A stretch of 64,000 nucleotides of DNA from Caballeronia jiangsuensis (GTDB lineage Bacteria; Pseudomonadota; Gammaproteobacteria; Burkholderiales; Burkholderiaceae). The stretch spans positions 62,001 to 126,000 of the forward strand of contig JFHF01000001.1 of NCBI GenBank assembly GCA_000648925.1, written 5' to 3'. Each line of letters begins with the position of its first letter. The stretch's first letter is position 1. Positions 1 to 7,992 of the stretch are shown in pieces. Position numbers and translations under genes: made by a program. The notes beneath the pieces were generated by a model, which ran no database searches, had not been told where the DNA came from, and worked only from the letters and a program-made list of their open reading frames with translations.

Positions 1-1
1 C

Positions 2-199
2 GACGAAGTCGCGAAACGCAACGACACGACGCCCGCGACGGTCGCGCTCGCATGGATGATCGCGCGCCCGAGCGTGACGGCGCCGATCGCCAGCGCCACA
101 TCGGTCGCGCAACTCGAAAGCCTCGCCGCCGCGACGCGCCTGCAACTCGCCACCGAAGACATCCAGCTCCTCGACGAAGCCAGCGCGTGGCAGAAATAA
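2..199 (+). CDS. Aldo/keto reductase, C-terminal fragment
   Basis: The frame is open from the left edge and ends in TAA, giving the last 65 residues. The tail reads like the end of an NADP-dependent aldo/keto reductase of the YghZ/YajO type: a TPATVALAW helix, a stretch that resembles the cofactor-binding ARPSVTAPIASATS segment (family members have PIxGxxxxxQL here), and a closing LDEAS. Such enzymes reduce aldehydes and ketones in the cytosol. The catalytic Tyr, Lys and His lie outside the window, so substrate cannot be judged. The family call is fairly safe; the subfamily is a guess. Confidence 0.75.
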   Translation, partial: DEVAKRNDTTPATVALAWMIARPSVTAPIASATSVAQLESLAAATRLQLATEDIQLLDEASAWQK

Positions 200-544
200 A
201 TCTGTTGCATCAATGGGTTGGATGGATCGGGGGAGTTGGCAGTGGTGCGGTGTTCTGGTAACATCGCGCCCGAATCGAGAAATGTGCCCGATTTCCTGCC
301 TTCGTCGCTGAGAATGACAACGTCAACAAGCAGCGGCGAACGGCTCAGAAACGCGCGTTCGTGTGGTTCCTTCGAAAGCGCATGCCGCTTTGGCGGCTGA
401 ATCCCAACGATCTCTTTTCCGGCCTCCGTGGCCGCTTTGCTCGTGTCCGCCGCGCCATTATGTCCGGCGGACGATCGGAGTGCCGGGGCGCGGCAGCTCT
501 ATCGTCGCGCGCTTGAAAATACGTTTAGCAAACTCAGGATTTAC
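200..544. other. Intergenic region upstream of rpsU
   Basis: About 345 bases between the reductase stop and rpsU. I see no convincing gene: the short open frames here lack ribosome binding sites and family resemblance. It must hold the rpsU promoter, but I find no clear -35/-10 pair. A short AGGA lies just before the rpsU ATG. Confidence 0.5.
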
Positions 545-757
545 ATGACCACTATCGTCCTCAAAGAAAACGAGCCGTTCGATGTCGCGATTCGGCGTTT
601 CCGCCGCACCATCGAGCGCAATGGCCTCATCGCCGAACTGCGCGAGCGCCAGTCGTACGAAAAGCCGACCACCGAGCGCAAGCGCAAGAAGGCAGCCGCT
701 GTCGCGCGTCTGCGCAAGCGCCTGCGCAGCCAGATGCTGCCGAAGAAGATGCACTAA
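545..757 (+). CDS. rpsU: 30S ribosomal protein S21
   Basis: A 70-residue, very basic protein matching bacterial S21, a small-subunit protein that sits near the anti-Shine-Dalgarno region of 16S rRNA and aids initiation. The family pattern is visible: an acidic N-terminus with [15 protein letters not shown], then an Arg/Lys-rich tail ending LPKKMH. I use the ATG at 545 because this is the family start; upstream in-frame sequence does not resemble S21. It stands alone here and ends in a strong hairpin terminator. Confidence 0.96.
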   Translation: MTTIVLKENEPFDVAIRRFRRTIERNGLIAELRERQSYEKPTTERKRKKAAAVARLRKRLRSQMLPKKMH

Positions 758-800
758 GCGTCTCTGGCCGGCGAGAGTTTTCGGATTCTCGTCCGCATGG

Positions 801-843
801 CAAAACGGCGGTGCGACCCGTATGGGCGCACCGCCGTTTTGTT
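801..843. terminator. Bidirectional terminator between rpsU and the gene at 872
   Basis: A perfect 14-bp stem (802-815 with 827-840) around an 11-base loop, with A-rich and T-rich flanks on the two sides. It can end rpsU on the plus strand and the convergent small gene at 872-1249 on the minus strand. Confidence 0.9.
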
Positions 844-871
844 TGTGCTTCGAACTACGCTATTGCGGGTG

Positions 872-1249
872 TCACACGAACGCGTGACGCTTTCCGAGTG
901 CCGCGAGCAGTTCCGGCCACTCGTCGATATCGGCGTAATCGTGCACTTCCTCAAGCTCGATCAAAAGATCGATGATGTTCGGATCGTAGGCATTCACGTT
1001 CGATGCGTAGAGCGCGCGCAACAGCCCGCCGTCCCGCGCATGCCGATAGTAGGAGATGCCGACGCCTTCCAGCTCGGGCTCGTACAACTCGTCGCGCACG
1101 AGCGAGCCGATCGCGCACTTGCGGCCTTCCGGACTGCGGAGCCGGCACGAACCGTTGTCGTCTTCGGACACCGCGCGCTGCATCAGCAAGTGCTCGCTGA
1201 CGCGCTCGTAAATCTCCTTCGGGCTCAACATCGTAATGGGGCTCAACAT
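872..1249 (-). CDS. Conserved small protein of unknown function, paralogue of the next gene
   Basis: 125 residues from the ATG at 1249, which has AGGTG five bases upstream. I do not recognise a named domain. The sequence aligns with the product of 1266-1691: both start with a short (L/I)xxxEI helix, have a Cys-containing centre followed by (I/V)GS and share a C-terminal core of (Y/F)DPN, a leucine-rich segment and VHD. Here the centre is GSCRLRSPEGRKC. The first eleven bases of the coding sequence recur eighteen bases later, making a second in-frame ATG at 1231. No signal peptide or membrane segment is seen, so it is probably cytosolic. The two genes are 16 bases apart and probably form an operon. 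Confidence 0.75.
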   Translation of the reverse strand: MLSPITMLSPKEIYERVSEHLLMQRAVSEDDNGSCRLRSPEGRKCAIGSLVRDELYEPELEGVGISYYRHARDGGLLRALYASNVNAYDPNIIDLLIELEEVHDYADIDEWPELLAALGKRHAFV

Positions 1250-1265
1250 CACAGCACCTGCAATA

Positions 1266-1691
1266 TCACGCAGCCGTTTTGAGAAGTTCGGCGGACAGCC
1301 CGAACTGACGCGCGATCGACGTCAGACGCTCGCGCCACTCCCACTTGCCGAAGACGTCGTGCACGTTCTGCAGACAGGAGAGCAATTCGACGGTATTGGG
1401 ATCGAACACGTTGATGCGCGCACGAAGCAGCGCGCGCCTGAGCGCCGCGACGCCGACATCCATGTACGCCGGCACCTGCTCGGGCGGCTTCGCGATATAG
1501 CGAATGGGCACGCCTTCCATCGCGGTGATGTAGTCGCGCGGCTTGATGAAGCTGCCGACAGGACAGCCGCCGCAGTAACCGCGATAGGCGCCGCCGCCCT
1601 GCGGCAGCAAAGCCGCTTGCCCTTGCACAAAAAGATGCTGTACGGCGCCGTTGAAAATCTCCTGATGGGTCAGGAAGTTCAAGCTTTTCAT
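1266..1691 (-). CDS. Conserved small protein of unknown function, paralogue of the previous gene
   Basis: 141 residues. The start at 1691 is preferred because GGGGAG lies nine bases upstream; the frame continues further upstream but that part lacks family resemblance. The protein begins MKSLNFLTHQEIF, has a Gly-rich Cys pair (YCGGCPVGS) in its first third, and a C-terminal core (NVFDPNTVELL, then VHD) shared with its neighbour at 872-1249. The CxxC could bind a metal or be redox active, but that is inference. No membrane segment. It is likely the first gene of a two-gene unit. Confidence 0.75.
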   Translation of the reverse strand: MKSLNFLTHQEIFNGAVQHLFVQGQAALLPQGGGAYRGYCGGCPVGSFIKPRDYITAMEGVPIRYIAKPPEQVPAYMDVGVAALRRALLRARINVFDPNTVELLSCLQNVHDVFGKWEWRERLTSIARQFGLSAELLKTAA

Positions 1692-2128
1692 GATCATCTC
1701 CCCTGCGCCCCTGCGCAGCGGCCGTGCGTTTGAGTTTTCGAGAAGCTGCACCTGCTTACCGGAGCGGCGGCGTCGTTGCGAATGTGGCGCAACCTGAATG
1801 AACGCTTCGCCGCTCGGACACTGCATCGAGCACGGCGGTTTCCCGGCCTGGCTCGCGTCGGATTTCTACACTCAGTGAACGATCCGTACACCGTCAGTTA
1901 TAACGGTTCGGTCCGGTAAAAAGGTGCGCCAGCGCACGCGAGGACGCCATTTTTACACGGCTCGTACGTTCGTGCAGTGCGGAAAACCCGGCGAAAAGCC
2001 TTGCAGTTCGGGGCATTGCGCGTGCTTCACTGCAAAAAAATCGGCTTCTATAGGTGTTTACGCCAAGAGACGTATTTTGTACTCAGACGTGTTGCCAAAA
2101 AGCAAAAATTTCCCACATATGAATGTCT
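1692..2128. other. Intergenic region between the paralogue pair and tag
   Basis: About 437 bases, less GC-rich than the surrounding genes. It should carry the promoter for the minus-strand paralogue pair and the 3' end of tag. I see no gene, no strong hairpin and no clear operator. Short plus-strand frames here have no ribosome binding site. Confidence 0.5.
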
Positions 2129-2734
2129 TCAGCGTGTGGATTTGGCGGCAGTCTTCCTTTTTGTCTTAGGTTTTCCTCGCGATATGCAACCGGCGGCGTG
2201 ATCGTTGACCAAACCGGTGGCTTGCATGAAGGCGTAGCAAATGGTCGTGCCGATGAACTTGCAGCCGTACTTCTTGAGCGCCTTGCTCAAGGCGTCGGAT
2301 TCGGGCGTGGACGCGGGCGTGGGGTTCGCGGCATCGCGCGGTGTATCGATGGTTTTGCCGTCGACGAAAGACCAGACGAAGTCCGCGAACGAGCCGTGTT
2401 CCTGCTGGATCTGCTGCACGGCGCGCGCATTGAGCACCGCCGATTCGATCTTCGCCCGGTTACGCACGACGCGCGCGTCCTGCACGATCCGCTCGATGTC
2501 CTTCTCGGTGAAGCGCGCCACCTTGTCGATGTCGAAGCCCGCGAAAAGCGCCCGGTAACCCTCGCGCTTGTTGAGGATCGTCGACCAGGAGAGGCCGGCT
2601 TGCGCGCCTTCCAGAATCAGCATTTCGAACAGATGCTGGTCGTCGCGCGAAGGCACGCCCCACTCGTCGTCGTGGTAGTGGATCATCGCGTCGGTCGTGG
2701 CCCAGGCGCAGCGGGTGTGATCGGTGTCTGCCAT
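2129..2734 (-). CDS. tag: DNA-3-methyladenine glycosylase I
   Basis: 201 residues. The family removes 3-methyladenine from alkylated DNA by base excision. Visible hallmarks are the N-terminal RCAW, the HYHDDEWGVP block, the LEGAQAGLSWSTIL helix with the base-pocket residues, and the C-terminal NDHAAGC. The Cys near residue 9 and the His/Cys of HAAGC fit the zinc site known for Tag, although the window cannot prove metal binding. The C-terminus is a short Lys/Arg-rich tail (KPKTKRKTAAK). It is transcribed away from the kinase gene at 2849, so the 110-base gap between them probably holds divergent promoters. Confidence 0.95.
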   Translation of the reverse strand: MADTDHTRCAWATTDAMIHYHDDEWGVPSRDDQHLFEMLILEGAQAGLSWSTILNKREGYRALFAGFDIDKVARFTEKDIERIVQDARVVRNRAKIESAVLNARAVQQIQQEHGSFADFVWSFVDGKTIDTPRDAANPTPASTPESDALSKALKKYGCKFIGTTICYAFMQATGLVNDHAAGCISRGKPKTKRKTAAKSTR

Positions 2735-2848
2735 TGCGAGTCCTCGTCGTTTTTTTGGATCGCGTCAGCATAGCCGAACGTCCGCGCCGCGCCACCTCTG
2801 CCATTCGGCCAATTGGCGCGCGCCGTGGCCACCGGTAAGCTTGCGTGC

Positions 2849-3766
2849 ATGACTACATCCTCGACATCGGAATTCAACGGCTTCCTGCTCGGCATCGACG
2901 GCGGCGGAAGCGGCACCCGCGTCGTCCTCGCGGACGCCCACGGCACCGAGCTCGCACGCGCGAATGGCGGACCGTCGGGGCTCGGGCTCGGCGTCGAACG
3001 TGCGTGGCAGTCCATCGGCGATGCGTGCCGGCGCGCGTTCGACGAGGCCGCGCTGCCCTTCGACTGGCGCGACTGCGTGCTGGGCTGCGGACTCGCGGGC
3101 GTGAACAACGCGGACTGGCTCACGGCCTTTCACGCGTGTGAGCCGGACGTGCGCGCGTTGCGCGTGGAAAGCGACGCCTACACGACCGTCCTCGGCGCGC
3201 ATGGCGGCGAATCCGGCGTGATCGTCGCGCTCGGCACGGGCAGCATCGCGGCGTCGCTGGACGAGGCGGGCGTGTGCCGCATCGCGGGCGGCTACGGCTT
3301 CCCGAGCGGCGACGAAGCCAGTGGCGCGTGGCTCGGCCTGCGCGCGGTCGTTCATCTTCAACGCGTGCTCGATGGCCGCGCGACCGAAGACGCATGGTCG
3401 CGCGCGCTGCTCGCACGCACCGGCGCGACGGATCGCGACAGTCTCGTCGTGTGGCTTTGCGCCGCGAACCAGACCGGCTACGCGACGCTCGCGCCGACCG
3501 TGTTCGAGTTCCACGATCATCCGGTCGCGGCGCGGCTGCTCAAGCGCGCGGCGCTCGAAATAGAGCGTCTGGTCGCAGCACTCGATACGGCGGGCGCGCT
3601 GCCCGTCGCGCTGTGCGGCGGACTTGCCGCGCCTTACGAACCGTTCGTGCCGGCCGTGTTGCGGGAGCGGGTGCGGGCGCCGCGCGCGGATTCGGCAGCG
3701 GGCGCGCTCGAACTGGCGCGGCGCGCGGCGTGCGCATTCGGAGCTGCCGGCAGCCCGGCGCGATAA
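2849..3766 (+). CDS. BadF/BadG/BcrA/BcrD-type ATPase, probable N-acetylglucosamine kinase
   Basis: 305 residues of the actin-like ATPase fold. The first phosphate loop is GIDGGGSGTRVVLAD near residue 13; the second is ALGTGSIA near 130, and a glycine-rich GGLAAPYEPF lies near the C-terminus. Small single-domain members of this family phosphorylate N-acetylglucosamine or related amino sugars, whereas the BadF/BcrA enzymes of benzoyl-CoA reductase carry a Cys-ligated iron-sulphur cluster that I do not see. I therefore favour a sugar kinase. I take the ATG at 2849; a start at 2813 would add twelve residues. A HAD phosphatase follows 33 bases later and may share its transcript. Confidence 0.85.
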   Translation: MTTSSTSEFNGFLLGIDGGGSGTRVVLADAHGTELARANGGPSGLGLGVERAWQSIGDACRRAFDEAALPFDWRDCVLGCGLAGVNNADWLTAFHACEPDVRALRVESDAYTTVLGAHGGESGVIVALGTGSIAASLDEAGVCRIAGGYGFPSGDEASGAWLGLRAVVHLQRVLDGRATEDAWSRALLARTGATDRDSLVVWLCAANQTGYATLAPTVFEFHDHPVAARLLKRAALEIERLVAALDTAGALPVALCGGLAAPYEPFVPAVLRERVRAPRADSAAGALELARRAACAFGAAGSPAR

Positions 3767-3799
3767 AATAACGAGCTTTGCAGCACCACAAAGGCAGTC

Positions 3800-4639
3800 A
3801 TGTACTCGGTCATCGCTACTGATCTCGACGGTACGCTTCTGAACAGCGACCACCAGCTCGACCCCTTCACCGCCGAAACCGTGCGCACGCTGGCGGCGCG
3901 CGGCGTGCCCATCATCATCGCGACGGGCCGGCATTATCGCGATGTCGCCGGCATTCGCGATCTGCTCGGCGTCGACGCGTATCTGATCACGTCGAACGGC
4001 GCGCGCGTGCATGCACCGGGCGACGAGCGCATCTATTCGCGCGATCTCGATCCCGCCGCCGTTCGCCGTCTCGTGCAGCCGGAACTCGCGGGCGCGCACG
4101 GCCGCGTGATCGTCAACCTGTTCGCCGACGACGCCTGGCTCATCGACCGCCACGCGCCCGAGCTGCTGGTATTCCACCAGGATTCGGGCTTCAAGTACGA
4201 GGTGATGGATTTGCGCGAGCATGACGGCGTGAACATCGCGAAAGTGCTGTATATCGGTGAGCCGGCGGATCTGAAGGAAACCGCCGCGAATCTCGAACGT
4301 GAATTCGGCGACTCGCTCTACGTCACGTATTCGCTGCCGGATTGCCTGGAAGTGATGACATCGGACGTTTCGAAAGGGCGCGCGCTGCGTTTCGTGCTGG
4401 AGCGGCTCGATGTCGCTACCGCGCAGTGCGTCGCGTTTGGCGACAACATGAACGATATCGATCTGCTCGAAACCGCCGGGCATCCGTTCATGATGAACAA
4501 CGCCAACCCGGACCTCATCAAGCGTCTGCCGGACGTGCCGCGCGTCGGGAACAACTTCGAAGCGGGCGTCGCGCATCAGTTGCGCAAGCTGTTCGGCATT
4601 CGCGACGAACTGGCGTCGCCGGGACAGACGCCCGATTGA
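3800..4639 (+). CDS. Cof-type HAD-IIB hydrolase (sugar/nucleotide phosphatase)
   Basis: 279 residues, the usual length for Cof/YidA-type phosphatases. Motif I is ATDLDGTLLNSD at the N-terminus with the nucleophile Asp; motif II is the Thr in IIATGRHY; motif III is the Lys in SKGRAL; motif IV is GDNMNDIDLLETAG. The large alpha/beta cap between motifs II and III marks class IIB. Such enzymes dephosphorylate sugar phosphates, FMN or pyridoxal phosphate; substrate cannot be read from sequence. Placement after a sugar kinase hints at sugar-phosphate metabolism, but that is only context. Confidence 0.92.
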   Translation: MYSVIATDLDGTLLNSDHQLDPFTAETVRTLAARGVPIIIATGRHYRDVAGIRDLLGVDAYLITSNGARVHAPGDERIYSRDLDPAAVRRLVQPELAGAHGRVIVNLFADDAWLIDRHAPELLVFHQDSGFKYEVMDLREHDGVNIAKVLYIGEPADLKETAANLEREFGDSLYVTYSLPDCLEVMTSDVSKGRALRFVLERLDVATAQCVAFGDNMNDIDLLETAGHPFMMNNANPDLIKRLPDVPRVGNNFEAGVAHQLRKLFGIRDELASPGQTPD

Positions 4640-4686
4640 GCATCGGGCGCGGCGGGCCGCCGGGTTCGCCGGCAGCCCGTTTTCGC

Positions 4687-4974
4687 TTATCCGCGATGGC
4701 CCCAGTTGTTGCCGTAGCCGCCGTGGTTCCAGCCCGCGCGGTTATAGCGGCCGTAATCGTGGCCGTAGCCACCGTGCCAGCGCGGTTCCTCATGGCGATA
4801 GTACGGCGCGCGATACGCCGGCGCCGCAGGACGCACGTACACCGGAGCCGGCGCCACATAAGCCGGCGCGCCGAGCGAAACGCCGATGTGCAGATCGCTG
4901 TGAGCCTGAGCCGCTCCGACAGCACCGATTGCAAGGCCGGTCGCGACGAGCATTTGGGTGACGATGCGCTTCAT
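4687..4974 (-). CDS. Small secreted Gly/His/Tyr-rich protein
   Basis: 95 residues with a clear signal peptide (MKRIVTQMLVATGLAIGAVG then AQA as the likely cleavage site) and AAGGAG seven bases before the ATG. The mature part starts HSDLHIGVSLG, continues with Pro/Ala/Val/Tyr repeats and ends in a tail rich in Gly, His, Tyr, Arg and Asn. Burkholderia genomes carry many such low-complexity exported proteins without known function. The His-rich tail might bind metal, but there is no direct evidence. It is a single-gene unit with its own promoter region in 4975-5250. Confidence 0.8.
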   Translation of the reverse strand: MKRIVTQMLVATGLAIGAVGAAQAHSDLHIGVSLGAPAYVAPAPVYVRPAAPAYRAPYYRHEEPRWHGGYGHDYGRYNRAGWNHGGYGNNWGHRG

Positions 4975-5304
4975 TGTCTTTCTCCTTTAAAGCGACGTGT
5001 GTCGCATGAGTTCAATGTAAGCGTCCGCCGTCTTACATGCTTCGAGGACTTGTTACGGTGTGCAAGGGCGCCGTAAGGGCGACAGAAAGGGAAGCTGGAC
5101 GGGTGACATCGCTGGAAGCCTTGTGGGACGGCCCTTCCGCGTTTTGCTCTGTGTGCAAAAAAATTGGGTTCGCAACAATTCATAAGCATGTTGCGTAATT
5201 CGACATTACATTTGTCGCGCGCTTTTAATCATTCGAATGCGCGGCGTAGCGTGAAAACAAAAGCGGGCGCATGTAGCGCCCGTTTTTTATTTTGCCGCCG
5301 ACGC
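4975..5304. other. Intergenic region between the small secreted protein and aqpZ
   Basis: About 330 bases. The left part is the upstream region of the secreted protein gene; the right part holds the aqpZ terminator at 5258-5290. No other gene or clear operator is seen. Confidence 0.5.
5258..5290. terminator. Terminator downstream of aqpZ
   Basis: A 7-bp GC stem (5264-5270 with 5276-5282) around a 5-base loop. The plus strand is followed by six T; on the minus strand, which matters for aqpZ, it is followed by a shorter T-rich stretch. Confidence 0.8.
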
Positions 5305-6003
5305 TTACTTTTGGCGCGTCAGAGCCGGATACAGCAGGCCGGCGAGAATCGCACCGACGATCGGCGCGATCCAGAACATCCACAGTTGATCGAGCGCCCA
5401 GCCGCCGACGAAGAACGCCTGGCTCGACGAGCGCGCCGGATTCACCGACGTATTGGTGACCGGAATCGAGATCAGGTGGATGAGCGTCAGACACAGGCCG
5501 ATCGCGAGCGGCGCGAAGCCTTTCGGCGCGCGGTCGTCGGTGGCACCGAGGATCACGAACAGGAAGAAGAACGTCATCGCGACTTCGCAGACGAGCGCCG
5601 CCACCATCGAGAAATGACCCGGCGAGTGCTCGCCGAAGCCGTTCGCGGCGAACCCGCTCGACGTGAAGTCGAAGCTCGGGTTGCCCGTCGCGATCAGGTA
5701 GATGACCCATGCGCCGAGCGTCGCGCCGATAACCTGAGCGACGATGTACGGCACGAGATCGCGCACCGGGAAGCGGCCAGCCGTCGCGAGACCGATGCTC
5801 ACAGCCGGATTCAGGTGGCAGCCGGAAACGTGTCCGATGGCATAGGCCATCGTCAGCACCGTGAGGCCGAACGCCAGCGCAACGCCAGCGAATCCGATGC
5901 CGAGTTGAGGAAAGGCCGCGGCGAGCACGGCGCTTCCGCAGCCGCCCAGCACGAGCCAGAAAGTACCGAAAACTTCAGCGCCGAGACGCTTCGACAAATG
6001 CAT
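5305..6003 (-). CDS. aqpZ: Aquaporin Z
   Basis: 232 residues, six membrane segments and the two half-helix NPA boxes of the MIP family: [10 protein letters not shown] in the first half and TSVNPARSS in the second. The Arg after the second NPA is the selectivity-filter Arg of water channels, and the compact length fits AqpZ rather than the longer glycerol facilitators. The first segment is preceded by [18 protein letters not shown], a typical AqpZ start; GAAGG sits eight bases before the ATG. It acts in the inner membrane in osmotic water flow. It is transcribed alone. Confidence 0.95.
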   Translation of the reverse strand: MHLSKRLGAEVFGTFWLVLGGCGSAVLAAAFPQLGIGFAGVALAFGLTVLTMAYAIGHVSGCHLNPAVSIGLATAGRFPVRDLVPYIVAQVIGATLGAWVIYLIATGNPSFDFTSSGFAANGFGEHSPGHFSMVAALVCEVAMTFFFLFVILGATDDRAPKGFAPLAIGLCLTLIHLISIPVTNTSVNPARSSSQAFFVGGWALDQLWMFWIAPIVGAILAGLLYPALTRQK

Positions 6004-6206
6004 GATTCTGCCTTCGTGAAAAATTGAAAAGCCATTGATTTAAAACAAGAACGCGTGTTGCGCTTGCGGAGCGGAGTTTAAGCGCGGAGTCTTTGGCGAA
6101 CTGTCAAAAATGGTGGATCGGCTCTCAATTCACGGGCATCGAAACGAAACTTCGGATTGTTCCTTATAGGGTGTGTAAAAACGCGCGGAGCGCTCGAACG
6201 GTGTGC

Positions 6207-6242
6207 GCAAAAAAATACCGCCCGGCAAGCGGGCGGTATTCG
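6207..6242 (-). terminator. Terminator of the glycosyltransferase gene
   Basis: A 9-bp stem (6215-6223 with 6231-6239) with a 7-base loop. On the minus strand it is followed by a run of T, as expected for a Rho-independent terminator 34 bases after the stop codon. Confidence 0.9.
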
Positions 6243-6275
6243 ATGCGACCTGAAAGTCAGGCGAGCGGTTGACGA

Positions 6276-7340
6276 TTACCCCACCGCAACCTGACGCAGC
6301 ACCGGGCGCTTCGCGGCCTGGAGCAGCGCGGTATAGCTCTCGACGTAGTTCTGCGCCATCGTGTGCGCGCTGAAGCGACGTTCGAACTGCGCGCGAATCT
6401 CCGTGCGCGAGAGTTCATCGAGTCGTTGCAGCGCGCCGACCGCGCCCTGCACATCCTCGCAGATGAAGCCGGTCACGCCGTGATCGATCACTTCCGGCAC
6501 CGAGCCGCGATTGAACGCGATCACCGGCGTGCCACAGGCCATCGCCTCGATCATCACCAGGCCGAACGGCTCGTTCCAGTCGATCGGGAAAAGCAGTGCC
6601 TTCGCGCCCGACAGGAATTCCGGCTTCTGCGCCTCGTTGATCTCGCCGATGAACTCGACATGCGCCTGCGACAGCAGCGGCTCGATCGTCGACTTGAAGT
6701 ACTCCTGGTCGACCTTGTCCACCTTCGCGGCGATCTTCAGCGGCAGACCGCTTTGCGCCGCGATCTTAATGGCGAGATCGGCACGCTTTTCCGGGCAGAT
6801 GCGACCCAGGAACGCGAGATATTCCGGCTTCTTGTGCGACTGCGGCGTGAGCAGTTCGTTCGGCAGACCGTGATAAACGGTGTTCAGCCAGTTCGCCAGC
6901 GGCAGCGGGCCACGCTGATTGTCCGAAATCGAAATGACGTTCGCCTTCGTGAACGTGTTGAAGATCGGCTGCAGTTCCGGCAGATCGAGACGGCCGTGCA
7001 GCGTCGTCACGAACGGCGTATCCATCTGCGTGAACAGCGGGAACGGCATGTAGTCGAGGTGGAAGTGCAGCACGTCGAACTCGTGCGCGCGCTGGCGGAC
7101 GGTTTCGAGCAACAGCATGTGCGGCGCGAGCGCGTCGCGCACGGTCGGGTCGAGACGCAACGCACGCGGCCACACCGCGTCGAGCGTCGCCTTGGTTTGC
7201 GAATCGCCGCTTGCGAACAAGGTTACATCGTGGCCGAGCTCGACGAGCGCATCGGTCAGATAAGACACGACGCGTTCAGTGCCGCCGTAAAACTTCGGAG
7301 GAACTGCTTCGTGCAACGGTGCAATTTGTGCGATTCGCAT
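6276..7340 (-). CDS. GT4-family glycosyltransferase
   Basis: 354 residues from the ATG at 7340, which has GGAGAG seven bases upstream; a start five codons earlier lies in the ribosome binding site and is less likely. The N-terminal domain has the GGTERVVSYL glycine loop of GT-B enzymes; the C-terminal domain has EPFGLVMIEAMACGTPVIAF with the nucleotide-sugar-binding EX7E pattern, then GSVPEVIDHGVTGF. These retaining transferases build surface polysaccharides, trehalose, sucrose or glycolipids from NDP-sugars. Acceptor and sugar cannot be deduced. No sugar-synthesis neighbours are present, so it is an orphan transferase in its own unit. Confidence 0.9.
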   Translation of the reverse strand: MRIAQIAPLHEAVPPKFYGGTERVVSYLTDALVELGHDVTLFASGDSQTKATLDAVWPRALRLDPTVRDALAPHMLLLETVRQRAHEFDVLHFHLDYMPFPLFTQMDTPFVTTLHGRLDLPELQPIFNTFTKANVISISDNQRGPLPLANWLNTVYHGLPNELLTPQSHKKPEYLAFLGRICPEKRADLAIKIAAQSGLPLKIAAKVDKVDQEYFKSTIEPLLSQAHVEFIGEINEAQKPEFLSGAKALLFPIDWNEPFGLVMIEAMACGTPVIAFNRGSVPEVIDHGVTGFICEDVQGAVGALQRLDELSRTEIRAQFERRFSAHTMAQNYVESYTALLQAAKRPVLRQVAVG

Positions 7341-7725
7341 AACGTGACTCTCCATGTAGGTGAGGCATTGCAGTCACGCTCCGGTCGAGCGCTCAACACA
7401 TGCCATTCGGGCGGGCCGCGTGTGGTGTCGACGCCGCCCGAGATCGGCCCGGAGATGAAAAACATCGCGACCGGGTTATCCCTTACTGCCCATTATCGGG
7501 ATCGAGAGCGGCATTTCACGTCATTTTTCAATCGCTTATCGTTGTTACAGCGCGAAACATGTGCTGTTACGAAGTCAGAAATTGCACCAAAAAAGATGAT
7601 GTAGACGGATTTGAAGCGTGGAACACGCCGCGGGGTTCTTATAAGCAATTTGTGGTCCTGCGCGCCGAACATTGCAGCTATTGACGGTCTGACGCGGCCC
7701 ACAACGAAAAGCCGAAACGCCGGCA

Positions 7726-7752
7726 TTAAGTCAGACGAATAAGTGCCGATAA
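7726..7752 (+). promoter_or_regulatory. FliA (sigma-28)-like promoter upstream of flhDC
   Basis: TTAAGTCA, an 11-base spacer, then GCCGATAA. The -10 element matches the enterobacterial sigma-28 consensus (TAAAGTTT-N11-GCCGATAA) in all eight positions and the -35 in five of eight, with the exact spacing. It lies about 240 bases before the flhD ATG on the same strand. Confidence 0.5.
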
Positions 7753-7787
7753 CTTATGTCTGCCGATCGGCAAGCGAAGGGCTGGGC

Positions 7788-7808
7788 GTGTAAGAAATTT
7801 TCCTACAC
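7788..7808. promoter_or_regulatory. 21-bp palindrome upstream of flhD, candidate operator
   Basis: The sequence runs from GTGTAAGAAA through a central T to TTTCCTACAC; nine of ten base pairs match. It lies 36 bases past the FliA-like promoter. It could be a binding site for a dimeric regulator. There is no T-run, so a terminator is unlikely. Confidence 0.45.
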
Positions 7809-7992
7809 GAATCTTCGCGAAACTCCGTCGTTGCGTCGGAAGGTTTGTCCGACAGTCGCGGCCGCGGGCATCGGCGACAATCGAATCGAGACCAGACAAC
7901 GCGCGCGGGGCCGCATTCGCCTGTCCTTTGCGAATTCGAGCAAACGTTCACCCGCCGGGCCTGACCAGCCAAGTATCGATTCGGGGAAAAAA

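Larger units (their letters stand above)
7341..7992. other. Large regulatory region upstream of flhDC
   Basis: About 650 bases separate the divergent glycosyltransferase and flhD. No convincing gene lies here. It contains a FliA-like promoter (7726-7752) and a near-perfect 21-bp palindrome (7788-7808), both described separately. The length suits the multi-input control known for flhDC promoters in other bacteria. Confidence 0.6.

Noticed and set aside
2765..4576. 603-residue open frame on the minus strand
   Set aside because: It lies opposite the kinase and HAD genes, both with clear family motifs. Its Arg/Ala/His-rich composition is typical of antisense frames in high-GC DNA.
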